Part shown: positions 26,400 to 34,968 of the stretch, piece by piece
Numbering within the stretch: the first letter of the stretch is position 1
How the letters are laid out: the number at the start of each line of letters is the position of its first letter
Notes under the pieces: generated by a model
Database searches by the model: none
What the model saw: the letters and a program-made list of their open reading frames with translations, nothing else
What the model was told of the DNA's origin: nothing
NCBI GenBank assembly: GCA_000435075.1
Contig: FR890669.1
Coordinates: 23,343-87,342 of the forward strand
Direction of reading: 5' to 3'
Length of the DNA stretch: 64,000 nt
Origin: Bacteroides sp. CAG:770
GTDB lineage: Bacteria; Bacteroidota; Bacteroidia; Bacteroidales; UBA932
Position numbers and translations under genes: made by a program

Positions 26400-26416
26400 G
26401 CATTAATATTTTTGAG

Positions 26417-26448
26417 TCGTCCCCAAGTCTTCGTTGGCTTCGGGACGA
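26417..26448 (+). terminator. Stem-loop terminator after the lipoprotein operon
   Basis: TCGTCCC and GGGACGA enclose an inner AAG/CTT pairing; a short T run follows. Confidence 0.6.
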
Positions 26449-26512
26449 TTTGCCGTTTAGGACTTTATGACATTTTATATATATTTGCGGCATGACGTAA
26501 ACTTCTAACAGT

Positions 26513-27130
26513 ATGCAAACTCTTAAAGAATATATCGAGTCGGAAATCATTCCGCGTTATGACAATTTCGATGGAGCCCATAGGCGTGACCATGTAAGAA
26601 GTGTGATCGGGCAGAGCCAGGAACTCTCCAGATATTATGATGTGAATCCTGAAATCCTTTATACCGCAGCTGCTTATCATGATTTGGGCCTGTGTGAGGG
26701 AAGAGAGAAACATCATCTGGTATCAGGTCGAATCATCAGGGAAGACAAAACTCTTCTCAACTGGTTCTCCGTCGAGGAAATCGAGGTAATCGCAGAGGCT
26801 GCAGAGGATCACAGGGCTTCCAATGAGACTCCTCCCCGCAGTATCTACGGCAAGATTATCGCTGAGTCGGACAGGCTCATTGACCCTGAAACAGTCATCA
26901 GGCGCACTGTCCAATATGGTTTTGCCCATTACCCGCAGATGAACCGCGAACAGATGTGGGAGAGGACATTGACACATCTTAAGAAGAAATACGGGTATGG
27001 CGGTTACCTGAAACTTTGGATTCCGGAGTCATCGAATTCCTGCCGGCTCGAAGAATTGCGCAAAATAATCGCTGATGAAAAGAGGCTGAGGTCAATGTTT
27101 GATCGCTTCTACGACGAGGAGCAGTCATGA
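26513..27130 (+). CDS. HD-domain phosphohydrolase
   Basis: 205 residues. His in HRRDHVRSV near residue 26, the HD pair in AAYHDLG near 54-55, His in EDHRASN and Asp in AESDRLIDP are the four metal-binding positions of the HD superfamily (PF01966). Such proteins hydrolyse nucleotides or other phosphoesters; the substrate cannot be told from sequence. Cytoplasmic. Monocistronic between hairpin structures. Confidence 0.82.
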   Translation: MQTLKEYIESEIIPRYDNFDGAHRRDHVRSVIGQSQELSRYYDVNPEILYTAAAYHDLGLCEGREKHHLVSGRIIREDKTLLNWFSVEEIEVIAEAAEDHRASNETPPRSIYGKIIAESDRLIDPETVIRRTVQYGFAHYPQMNREQMWERTLTHLKKKYGYGGYLKLWIPESSNSCRLEELRKIIADEKRLRSMFDRFYDEEQS

Positions 27131-27528
27131 CCTTATGGTTTATCCGGAGTTTTCCACGCGGCTTATAAAAGATAGCTGTCCTACCGGGACAGTCCTGACG
27201 AGACCTTATGGTGTTTACCCGGATGGTTGTCACTATTCGACCCTCTTGACAACTTCGCTTTGGTGTTATTGGTTGATTTCCAATTATTTATACGACTTAC
27301 GAGATGCCAAGAGGTGGCTTTGAAATGGGGTCTTGACAGATAGGAGAATCTGTCAGTGCTCATTATGACATTGATATAGAACACTTTGGCTGCGGGAATT
27401 GAAAATTAGCGGTTGCCAAGAGGGTCGGAAATAAGATATGTTTTGTTCACTTTTTCTTATATTTGCATATAGGCCTCGGGCGTTTCGATGAGCCGTTACT
27501 TAGTTTTAACCTTAATAATCATTGACGA
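27131..27528. other. Structured intergenic stretch
   Basis: 398 bp without a gene. It holds a hairpin CTGTCC/GGACAG at 27176-27192, an imperfect repeat (GACCTTATGGT with a following CCGGA) at 27129-27148 and 27202-27223, a perfect 8-bp hairpin TGACAGAT/ATCTGTCA at 27334-27355, and the -7 box TATATTTG at 27458-27465 for the next gene. Confidence 0.6.
27458..27465 (+). promoter_or_regulatory. -7 box of the repeat lipoprotein gene
   Basis: TATATTTG matches the consensus and lies 63 bp before the start codon at 27529. Confidence 0.55.
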
Positions 27529-29151
27529 ATGAAATGTTCAAGATTTCTCGCCAGTTTGCTGGCGTCTCTGGTCCTTGTCGGCTGTAACAACAAGGACAAC
27601 CCGACTCCACCGGAAACACCGGATCCTGAAATCGGTCCTAAAGCTGACCTGGAATTGGTTATGGACCGTACCACCAAGGTGCTTTATTATGGAGACCGCA
27701 AGACAGAAGGAGTATTCAATTACTATGTCGGTCTTGGTGACAAGGAATTCATAAAAGATAATGAAGGCGATGATGCCGCTCCTGCCGACGGTCATATCAT
27801 TTTCTTCGATATATATGCATCTGAAGGCTCAGACTCATTCGAAACGGCTGTGCTGCCTGACGGCAAGTACACTATCGCGGAGACCAATGCTGCGGGCACT
27901 CTCAATAATTATTATACCCGAATGCAGGTCAATGTCGAAGGAAAGCAGACCAGTGTCGATTTTACGGAAGGTTATCTGGAAGTCAAGACTTCGGATAAGG
28001 GAAAGATACTCAAGGGCCTGTTTACATTGAAGGACGGCTCTACCGTCAGCTGTATCTATGAAGGTCCTCTTGCCTTCGGGGATCCTAATGCAGGCTCTGA
28101 GCCAATCGAACAGATCCCGGCATTGGAGGAAGACATCAATGTTCCTTTTGCTCATGCTTTCGGGGTTTATTATGGTGATAAACTCAGCTCCGGCACAGAC
28201 GGGTATTCTGTAGTCCTGACCTCACCAACGGCGGGCAATGACGGAGTTACAGTATCCGGAGGTGCAGTAGTCGGACTTTCCCTTACCCTTGAAAACAGTC
28301 CGGTCATCTACCTTAAGCCTGGCATATATACTGTTGCCGATACCTATGCGGCTGGGACTATAGAACCGGGATTCTCGCTTTTGGGCGAGTACTACGGCTC
28401 GATCGCCGCTACCGTCGATGCGGAAGGGAATATACTTTCCCAGAGCGGCATTGCGTCAGGAACCGCACTTGTCAGTGAATTCGGTGATACCGGTTACAGA
28501 ATCGAACTTGAGCTCGTTACTGACAACGGAAAGTCAGTGAAGGGGGTATTTACGGGAGACATTGAATTTACGGACGAATCTCCGAAGGAAGAGGCCAACA
28601 CGACTCTTACCGGAGACTATACTCTGAAACTTCCTGCGGAGACAACTACCGCTTCCCTTGCGTACTATGGGGATTATCTTGGAGTCGGTCTGGCCAACTG
28701 GATTCTGTCACTGGAAAATGACAAAGGCGATGCGATTGACATCGAACTTCTTACGGAAAAGACTTCCACTACTGAAATTCCTATTCCTGAGAAACAGTAT
28801 AACATGAGTGTCGATAATCAGACTGTCGGTTTCGTAGCCGGCAAGACTTCACCTTTCGGACAATCCGGCACATGGTATTGGGATCTTTCCACTCTTGATT
28901 CAGATGGCTACATGCATGGCTATGCGGCAGCTATCGACGGTTGGGTGAAACTGGTCAAGGATGGGGACAAGACTACTGTCAGCTTCGAGTTTGTGGATCC
29001 TGAATATAACTTGTTCGGCGGCTCGTGGACTGGCGTCATTCCTGCGGCAGTGGACAAGAGTAATCTGGCAGGCTCTTCGTCAATCAAATCCCGTATGGCC
29101 CATAGGGCGCAGCCGAGTATTCGGAGACGGGCGAGAGCAATGTCATGGTAG
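27529..29151 (+). CDS. Lipoprotein of three repeated beta modules, disturbed C-terminus
   Basis: 540 residues. The lipobox is LVGC. Three modules of about 160 residues share the pattern AYYGD (or VLYYGD, GVYYGD), a Y or L VVLxS strand and a later PDGKYTIAETNAAGT or PGIYTVADTYAAGT block, starting near residues 46, 210 and 372. No enzyme motif; probably a surface glycan-binding or adhesion protein. The last 25 residues, after NLAGSSSIKSR, are Arg-rich and unlike the rest, and the DNA there encodes a different gene's end in another frame (29118-29216). The natural C-terminus has probably been lost to a rearrangement. Confidence 0.75.
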   Translation: MKCSRFLASLLASLVLVGCNNKDNPTPPETPDPEIGPKADLELVMDRTTKVLYYGDRKTEGVFNYYVGLGDKEFIKDNEGDDAAPADGHIIFFDIYASEGSDSFETAVLPDGKYTIAETNAAGTLNNYYTRMQVNVEGKQTSVDFTEGYLEVKTSDKGKILKGLFTLKDGSTVSCIYEGPLAFGDPNAGSEPIEQIPALEEDINVPFAHAFGVYYGDKLSSGTDGYSVVLTSPTAGNDGVTVSGGAVVGLSLTLENSPVIYLKPGIYTVADTYAAGTIEPGFSLLGEYYGSIAATVDAEGNILSQSGIASGTALVSEFGDTGYRIELELVTDNGKSVKGVFTGDIEFTDESPKEEANTTLTGDYTLKLPAETTTASLAYYGDYLGVGLANWILSLENDKGDAIDIELLTEKTSTTEIPIPEKQYNMSVDNQTVGFVAGKTSPFGQSGTWYWDLSTLDSDGYMHGYAAAIDGWVKLVKDGDKTTVSFEFVDPEYNLFGGSWTGVIPAAVDKSNLAGSSSIKSRMAHRAQPSIRRRARAMSW

Positions 29152-29216
29152 GCGCTTCCGCCGGGGATATCAGGCTTCTTGCTGAGACGACCAGGCAGGT
29201 GACTGTTGCTTAAAAT
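29118..29216 (+). pseudogene. Remnant: possible GH3 C-terminus
   Basis: In a frame other than that of the overlapping lipoprotein gene, the plus strand reads EYSETGESNVMVGASAGDIR and ends at a TAA. This resembles the fibronectin-like end of GH3 glycosidases (typically ...VMVGASSxDIRL). Only about 30 residues survive. Confidence 0.4.
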
Positions 29217-29286
29217 AGAATTCCCGCCATTGTGCTTCATGAGAAAGACGATGGCGGGAATTTATTTATGGATGGGCGCGTATGAT

Positions 29287-29462
29287 TATTCAGCGGTGAA
29301 TTTCATCTCTGCGCCCTTCAGAAGTGGAGAACTGAACGAGACATTGATTTCCCCCGCTTCTCCGGTAGTCTGGATATAGGCCAGCAGGCGTCCGTTATAG
29401 ACTCTCTGCCGGTTGTCACGGTAATCACCCATGTCCGTGTTGTCCGCGCCTTCGAGTCCGAG
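29287..29462 (-). pseudogene. Remnant: C-terminus of a GH2 beta-galactosidase-like enzyme
   Basis: The minus strand reads LEGADNTDMGDYRDNRQRVY, then NGRLLAYIQTTGEAGEI and a stop after MKFTAE. This matches the final immunoglobulin-like domain of GH2 enzymes. Upstream, the frame changes to an unrelated stretch (EIAQKAIDKTSHYTAETIV), so the rest is lost or broken. Confidence 0.5.
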
Positions 29463-29641
29463 GAGTCGCGCAGGACTTCGACAATGGTTTCAGCGGTGTA
29501 GTGACTGGTCTTGTCAATGGCCTTCTGGGCAATCTCAGGGCCGCTCAGCAGTGATGTCTTCCTGACACTGGAACTTGCCCCTGTCAGTTATATTGCATCG
29601 GAAGCGACAACGGCTGCGGAATCGGTTGTGCGATGATACTC

Positions 29642-29758
29642 GGGAACTTTATCGCCATGCGTTTCATCAGGAATGTTAACAAGAAGCTATACCAGAAAGT
29701 GGTTGCAGGAATAATGATTGCCGTGTCGCTCTGGCTTATAGTCTCGCAAATAATCTGA
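29642..29758 (+). pseudogene. Remnant: end of a TauE/SafE-like permease
   Basis: Thirty-eight codons read GNFIAMRFIRNVNKKLYQKV followed by a hydrophobic helix and a TGA. This looks like the last helix of a TSUP-family sulfite or organic-acid exporter. The upstream part is not in frame. Confidence 0.4.
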
Positions 29759-29831
29759 ATGACTTGTCTCGCTGAAATATTTGGTATAACTTTATGCAGA
29801 CTTCATACATTATTATTGATGGACCGGAAAC

Positions 29832-30347
29832 ATGATTTACATTCAGCACTATAATTCTTGTCTAGGCGGGATTACACTTGCCAGTGATGGCGACGTCTTG
29901 ACAGGACTTTGGTTTGATGGGCAGAAGTATTTTGCGGGTAACATTGATGATGCGATTGAGGAGAAAGATGTTCCTGTCTTTGTGCAGGCACGGCAGTGGC
30001 TTGACATTTACTTCAGCGGGCATGACCCGGGTTTTACACCGGCATTGACATTGGATTCGACGCCTTTCCGGAGGGCTGTCTGGGAAATCCTGCTGACTAT
30101 TCCTTTCGGAAAAACAATGACTTATGGTGAAATTGCTGCCAGTATTGCCGGAAAGAAAGGATGCCGGAGGATGTCAGCCCAAGCCGTGGGCAGTGCAGTC
30201 GGTCATAATCCCATTTCTCTCATTATACCTTGCCATAGGGTCGTTGGTGCAGACGGCAGTATGACAGGTTATGCCGGAGGAATCGACAGGAAGATTAAAC
30301 TGCTTGGAATGGAACGTTCGGCCTGTGTCGGGACGGCGCCACATTAA
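29832..30347 (+). CDS. ogt: Methylated-DNA--protein-cysteine methyltransferase
   Basis: 171 residues. The active-site motif PCHRV is present, with TYGEIA, VGSAVGHNP and GYAGG, the full set for Ogt/MGMT (PF01035, with the N-terminal methyltransferase domain before it). It removes O6-alkyl groups from guanine and is inactivated in the process. The last few codons (VGTAPH and stop) lie inside the left end of the 157-bp element at 30329, so the element has supplied the present C-terminus. Confidence 0.9.
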   Translation: MIYIQHYNSCLGGITLASDGDVLTGLWFDGQKYFAGNIDDAIEEKDVPVFVQARQWLDIYFSGHDPGFTPALTLDSTPFRRAVWEILLTIPFGKTMTYGEIAASIAGKKGCRRMSAQAVGSAVGHNPISLIIPCHRVVGADGSMTGYAGGIDRKIKLLGMERSACVGTAPH

Positions 30348-30485
30348 TTTTGGTAACATGTTGGTTTACAGTGTGTTAAAAAATGAGGTGTGGATTATCG
30401 GCTAAAAAAACTCAAGTAATCCACGCTAAAAAAGAATGGTACTTGATTATCAATGCGTTACATGGATGCCTGTGGCGCCGTCCCG
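30329..30485. repeat. 157-bp structured element, copy 1
   Basis: The ends are exact complements: CGGGACGGCGCCAC at 30329-30342 and GTGGCGCCGTCCCG at 30472-30485. Inside is a second stem, GTGGATTA/TAATCCAC, around 30391-30424. The copy at 33439-33595 has the same length with 17 substitutions (14 of them transitions) and no gaps. No coding capacity. Confidence 0.85.
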
Positions 30486-30544
30486 ATACCTGAAATAATG
30501 TGTAAGAGTACATTGGTATAAATGATTATTAACTTTTTGTGAAG

Positions 30545-31564
30545 ATGAACAAGGATGTTGCTTTAGTGCTTTCAAGTGGCGGCCCGAGAGGATTTGCCTA
30601 TATCGGGGCCATTGAAGAATTGGAAAGCAGGGGATACAATATTACTTCAGTAACGGGGTGCTCGATAGGCTCGCTGGTAGGCGGCGTTTACGCGGCAGGC
30701 GGGCTGGACGGGTTCAAGGAATGGCTCTTTGACCTTGACAATGCCAAATTGCTCTCTCTGCTGGACGTTTCGATCAGCAAAAGCTATCTCATGAAGGGAG
30801 AAAAGGTGATAGATGAGATAAAGAAAGTCGTTCCGGAGGTCAATATCGAGGACCTGCGGATACCTTACCGTGCTGTGGCAACGGACCTCTATACTGGAGA
30901 GGAAGTCGTGTTCAGCAAGGGAAGATTGTTCGACGCCATAAGGGCCTCGATTTCCATTCCGTCACTTTTCCGTCCCGTCAAGTACGGCTACCATACGCTG
31001 ATAGACGGGGGAGTCGTCAATACCATGCCGCTTAGCCGGGCGGTGCGCAATGGGCACGACATTCTGGTGGCATTTGATGTGAATCATATTGATTCAGAGA
31101 AGATTGCAAGCTATCTCAAAGAACTTGAGGATGTCCGCGCTGAAGACATTGAACTGAAGTCAGGCGCATTAGATGCGATTGGAGATTTGGCAATGAAAAA
31201 GGGCGTGTCGCTTCTGGATCGAGTCCGGATGATAGGCGATGAAGCGCAGAAAGCCTATAAGGGGATAGTCGAAATCGGCAAGAAGACGAGACAACTCGAG
31301 GATGAGGTCAATGACGAAAATATACCGACAAGTGACAACTATTATTCGATATTGACAAGGACCTTCTCGCTGATGAACCACACCATAGCGCGCCAGGCCA
31401 TCCAACTATATAAACCGGACATCGTAGTTAAAATGACCTTCGACACCTACGGAGCAATACCCGATTATGCCAAAGGCGAGGAAATCGCCGTCAAGGGTCG
31501 TGAGCTGATGTCCGCCGCCCTCGACGAATATGAGCGCGCGGAGGATGAACTACATTGTTCCTGA
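30545..31564 (+). CDS. Patatin-like phospholipase
   Basis: 339 residues from ATG 30545; a GTG at 30539 would add two residues. GGPRG at 12-16 is the oxyanion loop, GCSIG at 38-42 holds the nucleophile Ser40 and DGGVVNTMP supplies the catalytic Asp. This is the Ser-Asp dyad of bacterial patatins (PF01734), which release fatty acids from phospholipids. No signal peptide, so cytoplasmic or peripheral. The C-terminal 130 residues are helical and of unknown role. Confidence 0.88.
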   Translation: MNKDVALVLSSGGPRGFAYIGAIEELESRGYNITSVTGCSIGSLVGGVYAAGGLDGFKEWLFDLDNAKLLSLLDVSISKSYLMKGEKVIDEIKKVVPEVNIEDLRIPYRAVATDLYTGEEVVFSKGRLFDAIRASISIPSLFRPVKYGYHTLIDGGVVNTMPLSRAVRNGHDILVAFDVNHIDSEKIASYLKELEDVRAEDIELKSGALDAIGDLAMKKGVSLLDRVRMIGDEAQKAYKGIVEIGKKTRQLEDEVNDENIPTSDNYYSILTRTFSLMNHTIARQAIQLYKPDIVVKMTFDTYGAIPDYAKGEEIAVKGRELMSAALDEYERAEDELHCS

Positions 31565-31595
31565 AACCATTTTCGCTGAGGGTCATAATATTATC

Positions 31596-32324
31596 CTACA
31601 GTTTATCTGTGGTATATTTACAACGTGGATAATTTGAACAGCCATAGAACTTGCCATATCTGCCTTCCCGGAGTGTCAATGTCCCTCCGCATCTTGGACA
31701 ATAGCCATTTGATACGGCGATGTTGCGTCTGATTACATTCTGTTTGACATTTGATATGTGGTGTTTTCTAGACTCTCTCTTTTCGGCATTATTGGCGAGT
31801 AGAAATGAATAAATACATTGCACTTGCTCTTCAGAGAGAACTCTGATTTTGGCGCGCCTGATAATTCGCGGTACTTGGTGAAAGTATATTACGGTAGATT
31901 CTGTTTTAACGCGAAGCCTCGCGCGTCGAGAGAAAGCAACAATAGATATAAACTGCAGGTTTTCATGCTCCTTAAGAATAGATTTCAATGCCCTTATGTG
32001 ACCTTGGTTCTGGTATATTGGATTGCGTAATTTGTATCTGTGCCCATAAATGTTCTGAGTCCAGAATTCGCTGTTCTCGCCTCCTGATATCCAGCCTTTG
32101 TAGAATTTTGTTTCTATTACGAATATTCCATAAATCGAGATGATCACGTGGTCAAGCTGTGTACTATGACCATTCCACGTCAGAAGTAAATCATTGATGA
32201 CTCTATATCTGTCTTTGGGAAGGCTTTTCAGAAAAAGCGCCATAAAGATTTCTCCGATTCTGCCCTTGATTTTAGGACGTCGTAGTATAACAACAAGGAT
32301 TGTGAGAATTGCTATAATAATCAT
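31596..32324 (-). CDS. NERD nuclease-like protein with topoisomerase zinc finger
   Basis: 242 residues. An N-terminal membrane helix (1-13) is followed by a NERD domain (PF08378): GRIGE, LDHVIISIYGIFVIETK with the restriction-like D...ExK core, and KNP-like NPIYQNQGHI. The C-terminus has a four-Cys zinc finger of the topoisomerase I type (CPRCGG...GCSNYPRC). NERD domains are predicted nucleases of the PD-(D/E)XK group; the DNA target is unknown. It runs on the same strand as the lipoprotein upstream. Possibly part of an accessory block. Confidence 0.85.
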   Translation of the reverse strand: MIIIAILTILVVILRRPKIKGRIGEIFMALFLKSLPKDRYRVINDLLLTWNGHSTQLDHVIISIYGIFVIETKFYKGWISGGENSEFWTQNIYGHRYKLRNPIYQNQGHIRALKSILKEHENLQFISIVAFSRRARLRVKTESTVIYFHQVPRIIRRAKIRVLSEEQVQCIYSFLLANNAEKRESRKHHISNVKQNVIRRNIAVSNGYCPRCGGTLTLREGRYGKFYGCSNYPRCKYTTDKL

Positions 32325-32367
32325 AATGGAGATATTTGACCAATGATATTCTTATGGCGCTTATGGA

Positions 32368-33180
32368 TTACTTTCCGTAAATGCCGTCTCTAAAGTTAAA
32401 ACTTCTTCGAGATGTCATATTCTCTTTCGTTTGGTAAGAATTATTTATCTTATCGTCTGAAATGCTGGGATTATGTCCATCTTTGTCATATTTGATATAG
32501 AAACGATTGTTTGCCTGCTGTTTAAATATTTTAATGGTTTCTCCCGTCTTATTCCCAGAACAATCGCGCAATGGTTCATATCCAACTGCTTCTGATTCAG
32601 CGATGTTAGTTATGGCCTGAATATAAAAAGAGTTGATGAGATATCTCTCTTGTCCTTTATTAACTACCATTATGCGATTCTCGAATGCGTATGGCGTAGT
32701 GTTGTTTGTAAAGTCGACGCTGGCATTGTCTTTCCTGGAAGGGTATCGTGGTAGTCCGCATTCTCTATAAGGAGCATCAAGTAATGAAAATTCACAGAAA
32801 TGACGGGATGTATGAGATGGGACCCACACTCCTTCTTTCTCTTTAGTTTCAATCGTTGATTTGGGTGCACAAGTCATTTCGGATTTGTATGTGCGGTTCT
32901 GATAGTAATCAAATGTCAGCCCATTAACAATGAAGAATGAGCGTGACAGATCAATGAAAATATCATTATCAGTGTCGTTTGTGACTATGAATCCGAATTT
33001 GCCATATTCTGACCAAAAATTATACTCAATGTCAATGCCACTATTATTATAACGGAATTTTCCCTCGTCTGAGATCCTAATTTGTGTGGAGGCTATAGTT
33101 GCAATCTGATAAAAATGAGCTGTTGTCGCACATGATGTCAAACTCATGACTGCCAAAAATAGAAGTAATATCTTGCGCAT
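32368..33180 (-). CDS. Lipoprotein of unknown function
   Basis: 270 residues from ATG 33180 (MRKILLL); an in-frame codon at 33198 would add six residues. The lipobox is LTSC. The mature protein begins with a strand-rich domain: GKFRYNNSGIDIEYNFWSEY and IVTNDTDNDIFIDLSRSFFIVNG, which looks like an immunoglobulin-type fold around a 'native protein in envelope' pattern. The C-terminal 60 residues are polar and probably flexible. No enzyme motif. Base composition is more AT-rich than the neighbours. Function unknown. Confidence 0.7.
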   Translation of the reverse strand: MRKILLLFLAVMSLTSCATTAHFYQIATIASTQIRISDEGKFRYNNSGIDIEYNFWSEYGKFGFIVTNDTDNDIFIDLSRSFFIVNGLTFDYYQNRTYKSEMTCAPKSTIETKEKEGVWVPSHTSRHFCEFSLLDAPYRECGLPRYPSRKDNASVDFTNNTTPYAFENRIMVVNKGQERYLINSFYIQAITNIAESEAVGYEPLRDCSGNKTGETIKIFKQQANNRFYIKYDKDGHNPSISDDKINNSYQTKENMTSRRSFNFRDGIYGK

Positions 33181-33438
33181 AGTATAAACTATTATCAATT
33201 GGTGTTGGTTTGGTCCGATTCTTAATAAATAAGCAATCTATAGGAATTCGATTGCAGTATTTGCTAAGATATGCAGAACTTACGACTTGTCCAAATCAAA
33301 TCTGTATTGTTAATTCACCGCTGAGAATTGAATATGCCCAAGTAGCATTGACATAGGTTCTGGCTTTCATAGTTGGTATAGGTAGCATGAATGAACTTTG
33401 TGTTTTGGTTTGAAATCGTCTCCGGAGTTGTGGCTTGT

Positions 33439-33595
33439 CGGGACGGTGCTACATATGTTTTAGTAATATATTGGTTTACAATGTATTAAGGAATGAGGTG
33501 TGGATTATCGGCTAAAAAATCTCAGGTAATCCACGCTGAAAAAGAATGGTACTTGATTACCAATGCGTTACACGGATGCCTGTGGCGCCGTCCCG
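33439..33595. repeat. 157-bp structured element, copy 2
   Basis: The left end CGGGACGGTGCTAC differs from copy 1 by two C-to-T changes that still pair as G-U with the unchanged right end GTGGCGCCGTCCCG. The inner stem GTGGATTA/TAATCCAC is kept. Confidence 0.85.
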
Positions 33596-33722
33596 CAAAC
33601 GTGTTTTGTCAGTTGTGACGTGTTGCAAACGGATGTGTCGGAGATCAGAATGGAGTATCGCAGAGTGAGTCCCTCTGCATCCAATCTGCCGGAAACATAC
33701 GGTTTTTCACTATGTTTCATTT

Positions 33723-33806
33723 AAAATAGTGGAAATGATGTGCCGGGAACGTATTTTCGTCATTGATTTAAGAGAATTACCGGACAGAAATTACTTGACC
33801 TCTATA
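33723..33806 (+). promoter_or_regulatory. Upstream element shared with 23313-23388, copy B
   Basis: AAAATAGTG, 12 bases, GGGAACGTATTTTCGTCA, GATTT, and GACCTCTATA shortly before the start codon, as at copy A. Confidence 0.6.
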
Positions 33807-33816
33807 AATTAAATCA

Positions 33817-34887
33817 ATGATGAAAAGGATAATTGTTAAATTAGTGGCAACATTGACAATTGTGTCAATGTCAGTGTCTTGCGGGAAGGAAAACTCGGCT
33901 GGTTTTATCTGGTTGCTGTCAGAGTCGTGGACAGTCGATTACAGTGCCCAGGATGTTCAACTCGGATATAAGGTAATCCTGGACAATGGCTCATCGGTTT
34001 CTGTCACTACTGACGCTGATTGGATAAAGATTGGAACACCGGGAGAGTCTTATGTTACTCTTTCCGTTTCCCGGAATGATTCCAGAAAAGAATCCCGCAC
34101 GGCAGAGATTACCGTCGGCTATGGAGATATGGCACCATTGACATATACATTGACTCAAGGGTATCTGCGCCCGAAGATTGTCCTTTCGAGACTTTCGGAA
34201 TCCGTTGACTGTCAAGCTCAGGAGATATTTGTGCCATGTGAAATACTTAACCCCATCGACGGGGAGGAATTCAATGCTGAAACGGAACAGGAATGGTTTG
34301 AGATTATCCTTGAGCAGGAGAGAGGAGGCATCAGACTGCAAATTCCGGAAAATGCTACAGCGGAAGATAGGGTGGCTGAGATCACATTCACTTATGAATA
34401 TGCTGAAACCAAGACACTTGCATTGGTCCAGAAAACCGTCAAGGAATATGAGGTCATCAATGGCATCAAATGGGCTGTAAACAATTGCGGTGATCCGTCC
34501 AGCCCGCTCGGAAGTTATTACAACTGGAAAGAACGCGAGACGGCATGTCCTGACGGATGGCGTCCCGCGACTTCAAAGGAAATGGAGAAATTGTTTTACT
34601 ACGGCTCCGCCTGGACTTCGCACAACGGCGTCAGCGGGCGTTGGTATTCAGGAATGAACAAATATGCTGAGAATGTCCCTCAGATTTTCCTCCCTGCTGC
34701 GGGCGGCTGCTGGTTCGGAGCGTTCCGCGAAGTCGGGCAATGCGGTTACTATTGGACTGACGCACTGTTCAATTCCGGCGACAATGCAAGCGGCTATGGC
34801 GTAAAAGATTATGCCATCCAGATAGGTGTCGGCCTGAGTACCAGAGACAACAGCCGCTATTCACTCCGCTGCGTACAGGATTTATAG
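33817..34887 (+). CDS. BACON-domain lipoprotein with Fib_succ_major C-terminus
   Basis: 356 residues; ATG 33820 is an alternative start. The lipobox is SVSC. Two BACON-type beta domains follow: about 35-120 (VTTDADWIKIG, VSRNDSRKESRTAEITV, LTQG) and about 124-210 (EQEWFEIIL, NATAEDRVAEITFTY, LVQK). Residues about 218-356 match the Fib_succ_major domain: WAVNNCG, SYYNWKERETACPDGWRPAT and a final SLRCVQD. Such proteins are surface glycan-binding lipoproteins of Bacteroidales. It shares its upstream element with the fimbrillin-FGE gene at 23401, suggesting co-regulation. Confidence 0.85.
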   Translation: MMKRIIVKLVATLTIVSMSVSCGKENSAGFIWLLSESWTVDYSAQDVQLGYKVILDNGSSVSVTTDADWIKIGTPGESYVTLSVSRNDSRKESRTAEITVGYGDMAPLTYTLTQGYLRPKIVLSRLSESVDCQAQEIFVPCEILNPIDGEEFNAETEQEWFEIILEQERGGIRLQIPENATAEDRVAEITFTYEYAETKTLALVQKTVKEYEVINGIKWAVNNCGDPSSPLGSYYNWKERETACPDGWRPATSKEMEKLFYYGSAWTSHNGVSGRWYSGMNKYAENVPQIFLPAAGGCWFGAFREVGQCGYYWTDALFNSGDNASGYGVKDYAIQIGVGLSTRDNSRYSLRCVQDL

Positions 34888-34911
34888 TTTTACAAGACTT
34901 GCATGTAATTA

Positions 34912-34945
34912 GCCCCGTCAGAAGCATACGAACTTCTGGCGGGGC
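34912..34945. terminator. Bidirectional terminator
   Basis: GCCCCGTCAGAAG and CTTCTGGCGGGGC enclose an 8-base loop. It lies between convergent genes. Confidence 0.85.
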
Positions 34946-34968
34946 CTGCTATTACTCTATGGGCAGAT

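Larger units (their letters stand above)
29152..29831. other. Strip of gene scraps
   Basis: 680 bp without an intact gene. It contains the end of the possible GH3 remnant, the GH2 remnant and the membrane-permease remnant listed separately, in mixed orientations. No transposase or clear repeat was seen at the joints. Confidence 0.55.
33181..33816. other. Long intergenic stretch with two repeated elements
   Basis: 636 bp without a gene. It holds the second 157-bp element (33439-33595) and copy B of the shared upstream element (33723-33806). Nothing further recognised. Confidence 0.65.
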
